This document shows, one piece after another, positions 43,588 to 44,457 of a stretch of DNA of 44,457 bases. The stretch covers positions 80,112-124,568 of the forward strand of contig NZ_KB903576.1 of assembly GCF_000379805.1 (NCBI RefSeq). The letters are read 5' to 3'. Numbering within the stretch: position 1 is the stretch's first letter; the number at the start of each line of letters is the position of its first letter. The translations under genes were made by a program, and so were the position numbers. Below the pieces are notes generated by a model, which was not told the origin of the DNA, did not search any database, and worked only from the letters and a program-made list of their open reading frames with translations. The DNA is from Lewinella cohaerens DSM 23179 (GTDB lineage Bacteria; Bacteroidota; Bacteroidia; Chitinophagales; Saprospiraceae).

Positions 43588-44457
43588 CTATGCTTCGAAA
43601 ATAGAGTCAACAAAAGCCCTTTTATTGAAAATTTGCAGATGGTGAATTCCTTCACCTACACCGATATATTTAATAGGTACCTTGAATTGGTCAGAAATGC
43701 CAATAGCGACGCCTCCTTTTGCTGTTCCGTCGAGTTTCGTAAGTGCTAATGCAGAAACCTCTGTTGCTTTGGTGAAATGGGTGGCCTGCTCAATGGCGTT
43801 TTGTCCCGTGGTAGCATCCAGTACTAACAATACTTCGTGAGGGGCACCATCTAGCTTTTTGGTAATACTATTACGAATTTTACTAAGCTCTTTCATCAGA
43901 TTGAACTTGGTATGTAATCGTCCGGCCGTATCAATGATAGCGACATCACATTTGTTCTCGATGGCGTAGTTGACGGTCTCAAAGGCTACGGCAGCGGGGT
44001 CTGTATTCATGCCTTTGCTGTAAAAATCACATCCAACACGTTCTGACCATATTTTGAGTTGGTCAACAGCTGCCGCGCGGAAAGTATCACCAGCGCCCAT
44101 TACGACTTTAAGACCTTGGGATTGATATTGGTGAGCAAGCTTGCCGATAGTAGTGGTTTTACCTACACCATTGACCCCTACAACCATAATAATGGTGGGG
44201 CGATGCTCACTAGGAAGGGTGTAACCATCCAGGTCAGTGGTATTGTTTTCAGCTAAGAGTTGAACGATTTCATCACGGAGTATTTCATTCAGCTCACTGG
44301 TGTTGAGGTATTTGTCACGAGCAACGCGTGCTTCAATACGTTCAATGATTTTAACCGTTGTATCAAGGCCAACGTCGGAGGAAATGAGAATACTCTCCAG
44401 TTCATCAAGCACCTCTTCATCTACTGTCGTTTTCCCGGCAATGGCTTTACCCAATTT
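43588..44457 (-). CDS. ftsY: Signal recognition particle receptor FtsY (5' end outside window)
   Basis: The visible 289 codons cover the NG domain almost entirely. The N domain has LDELESILISSDVGLDTT and IERIEARV. The G domain has GVNGVGKTTTIGKLA (P-loop), AAAVDQL, DTAGRLHTK and TKLDGTAKGG, then YIGVGEGIHHLQIFN at the C-terminus. The frame runs off the right edge (codons K L before GKAIAGK), so the true start, a short membrane-targeting N-terminus, lies outside; an internal TTG at 44454 is not a convincing start. FtsY docks SRP-ribosome complexes at the inner membrane and hydrolyses GTP with Ffh. Confidence 0.95.
   Translation of the reverse strand, partial: KLGKAIAGKTTVDEEVLDELESILISSDVGLDTTVKIIERIEARVARDKYLNTSELNEILRDEIVQLLAENNTTDLDGYTLPSEHRPTIIMVVGVNGVGKTTTIGKLAHQYQSQGLKVVMGAGDTFRAAAVDQLKIWSERVGCDFYSKGMNTDPAAVAFETVNYAIENKCDVAIIDTAGRLHTKFNLMKELSKIRNSITKKLDGAPHEVLLVLDATTGQNAIEQATHFTKATEVSALALTKLDGTAKGGVAIGISDQFKVPIKYIGVGEGIHHLQIFNKRAFVDSIFEA

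Noticed and set aside
1-44457. tRNA genes, prophage or IS elements
   Set aside because: No cloverleaf-like sequence, integrase, transposase or phage structural gene was recognised in any gap or frame.

Overview
The window looks like chromosomal DNA of a gliding-type or marine Bacteroidota. I infer the Saprospiria (Lewinella/Haliscomenobacter relatives), but this rests on gene content and not on a marker-gene tree. The evidence is a set of type IX secretion (T9SS) genes (gldK, porP/sprF-like, porU, porV), TonB-dependent and DUF5916 outer-membrane proteins, LytS/LytTR signalling, SprB-type repeats, and -7 elements of the TAnnTTTG type. No prophage, IS transposase, CRISPR array or tRNA was seen. 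One housekeeping RNA, RNase P RNA, is present.

Layout. 1-3160 (-): 5' part of a giant secreted protein with a cohesin-like domain and SprB-type repeats. 3393-7140 (-): a periplasmic thioredoxin-like protein and a DUF5916 outer-membrane protein. 7471-10304 (+): an SH3-like exported protein, a CPBP membrane protease and a PIG3-type quinone oxidoreductase. 10305-10697: a nested REP-like palindrome cluster. 10698-15012: a TonB-dependent receptor divergent from a LytS/LytTR two-component pair. 15022-17259: GNAT, a PP2C-like phosphatase and a DUF3050 protein. 17363-19384 (-): the radical-SAM/TIGR03915-type DNA repair pair. 19637-24361 (-): an SDR/DUF2867 protein and a tricorn-like protease, with two copies of a GGGCCATGC palindromic repeat in the flanking gaps. 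24886-29065: cupin, pentapeptide-repeat protein, small barrel protein, ribA and an OmpA-family protein. 29323-33189: a frameshifted glutamate dehydrogenase, a degenerate arginase-fold protein and murF. 33497-41899: the T9SS block. 42001-44457 (-): rnpB, an App1-type phosphatase and the partial ftsY.

How it fits together. PorU and PorV act at the outer membrane to process and attach T9SS cargo, GldK belongs to the periplasmic/outer-membrane ring, and the giant repeat protein at the left edge is the kind of cargo this machine exports. porP-gldK keep the order found in Porphyromonas, but murF follows gldK here instead of gldL, so the core operon is split.

The most unusual signal is a pair of ~110-bp hairpin elements (27312-27421 and 36358-36468). 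They share ends and a loop core, while their stems differ by paired, compensating changes. One sits 7 bp from the ribA start. The other carries a good Bacteroidota promoter pointing into porU.
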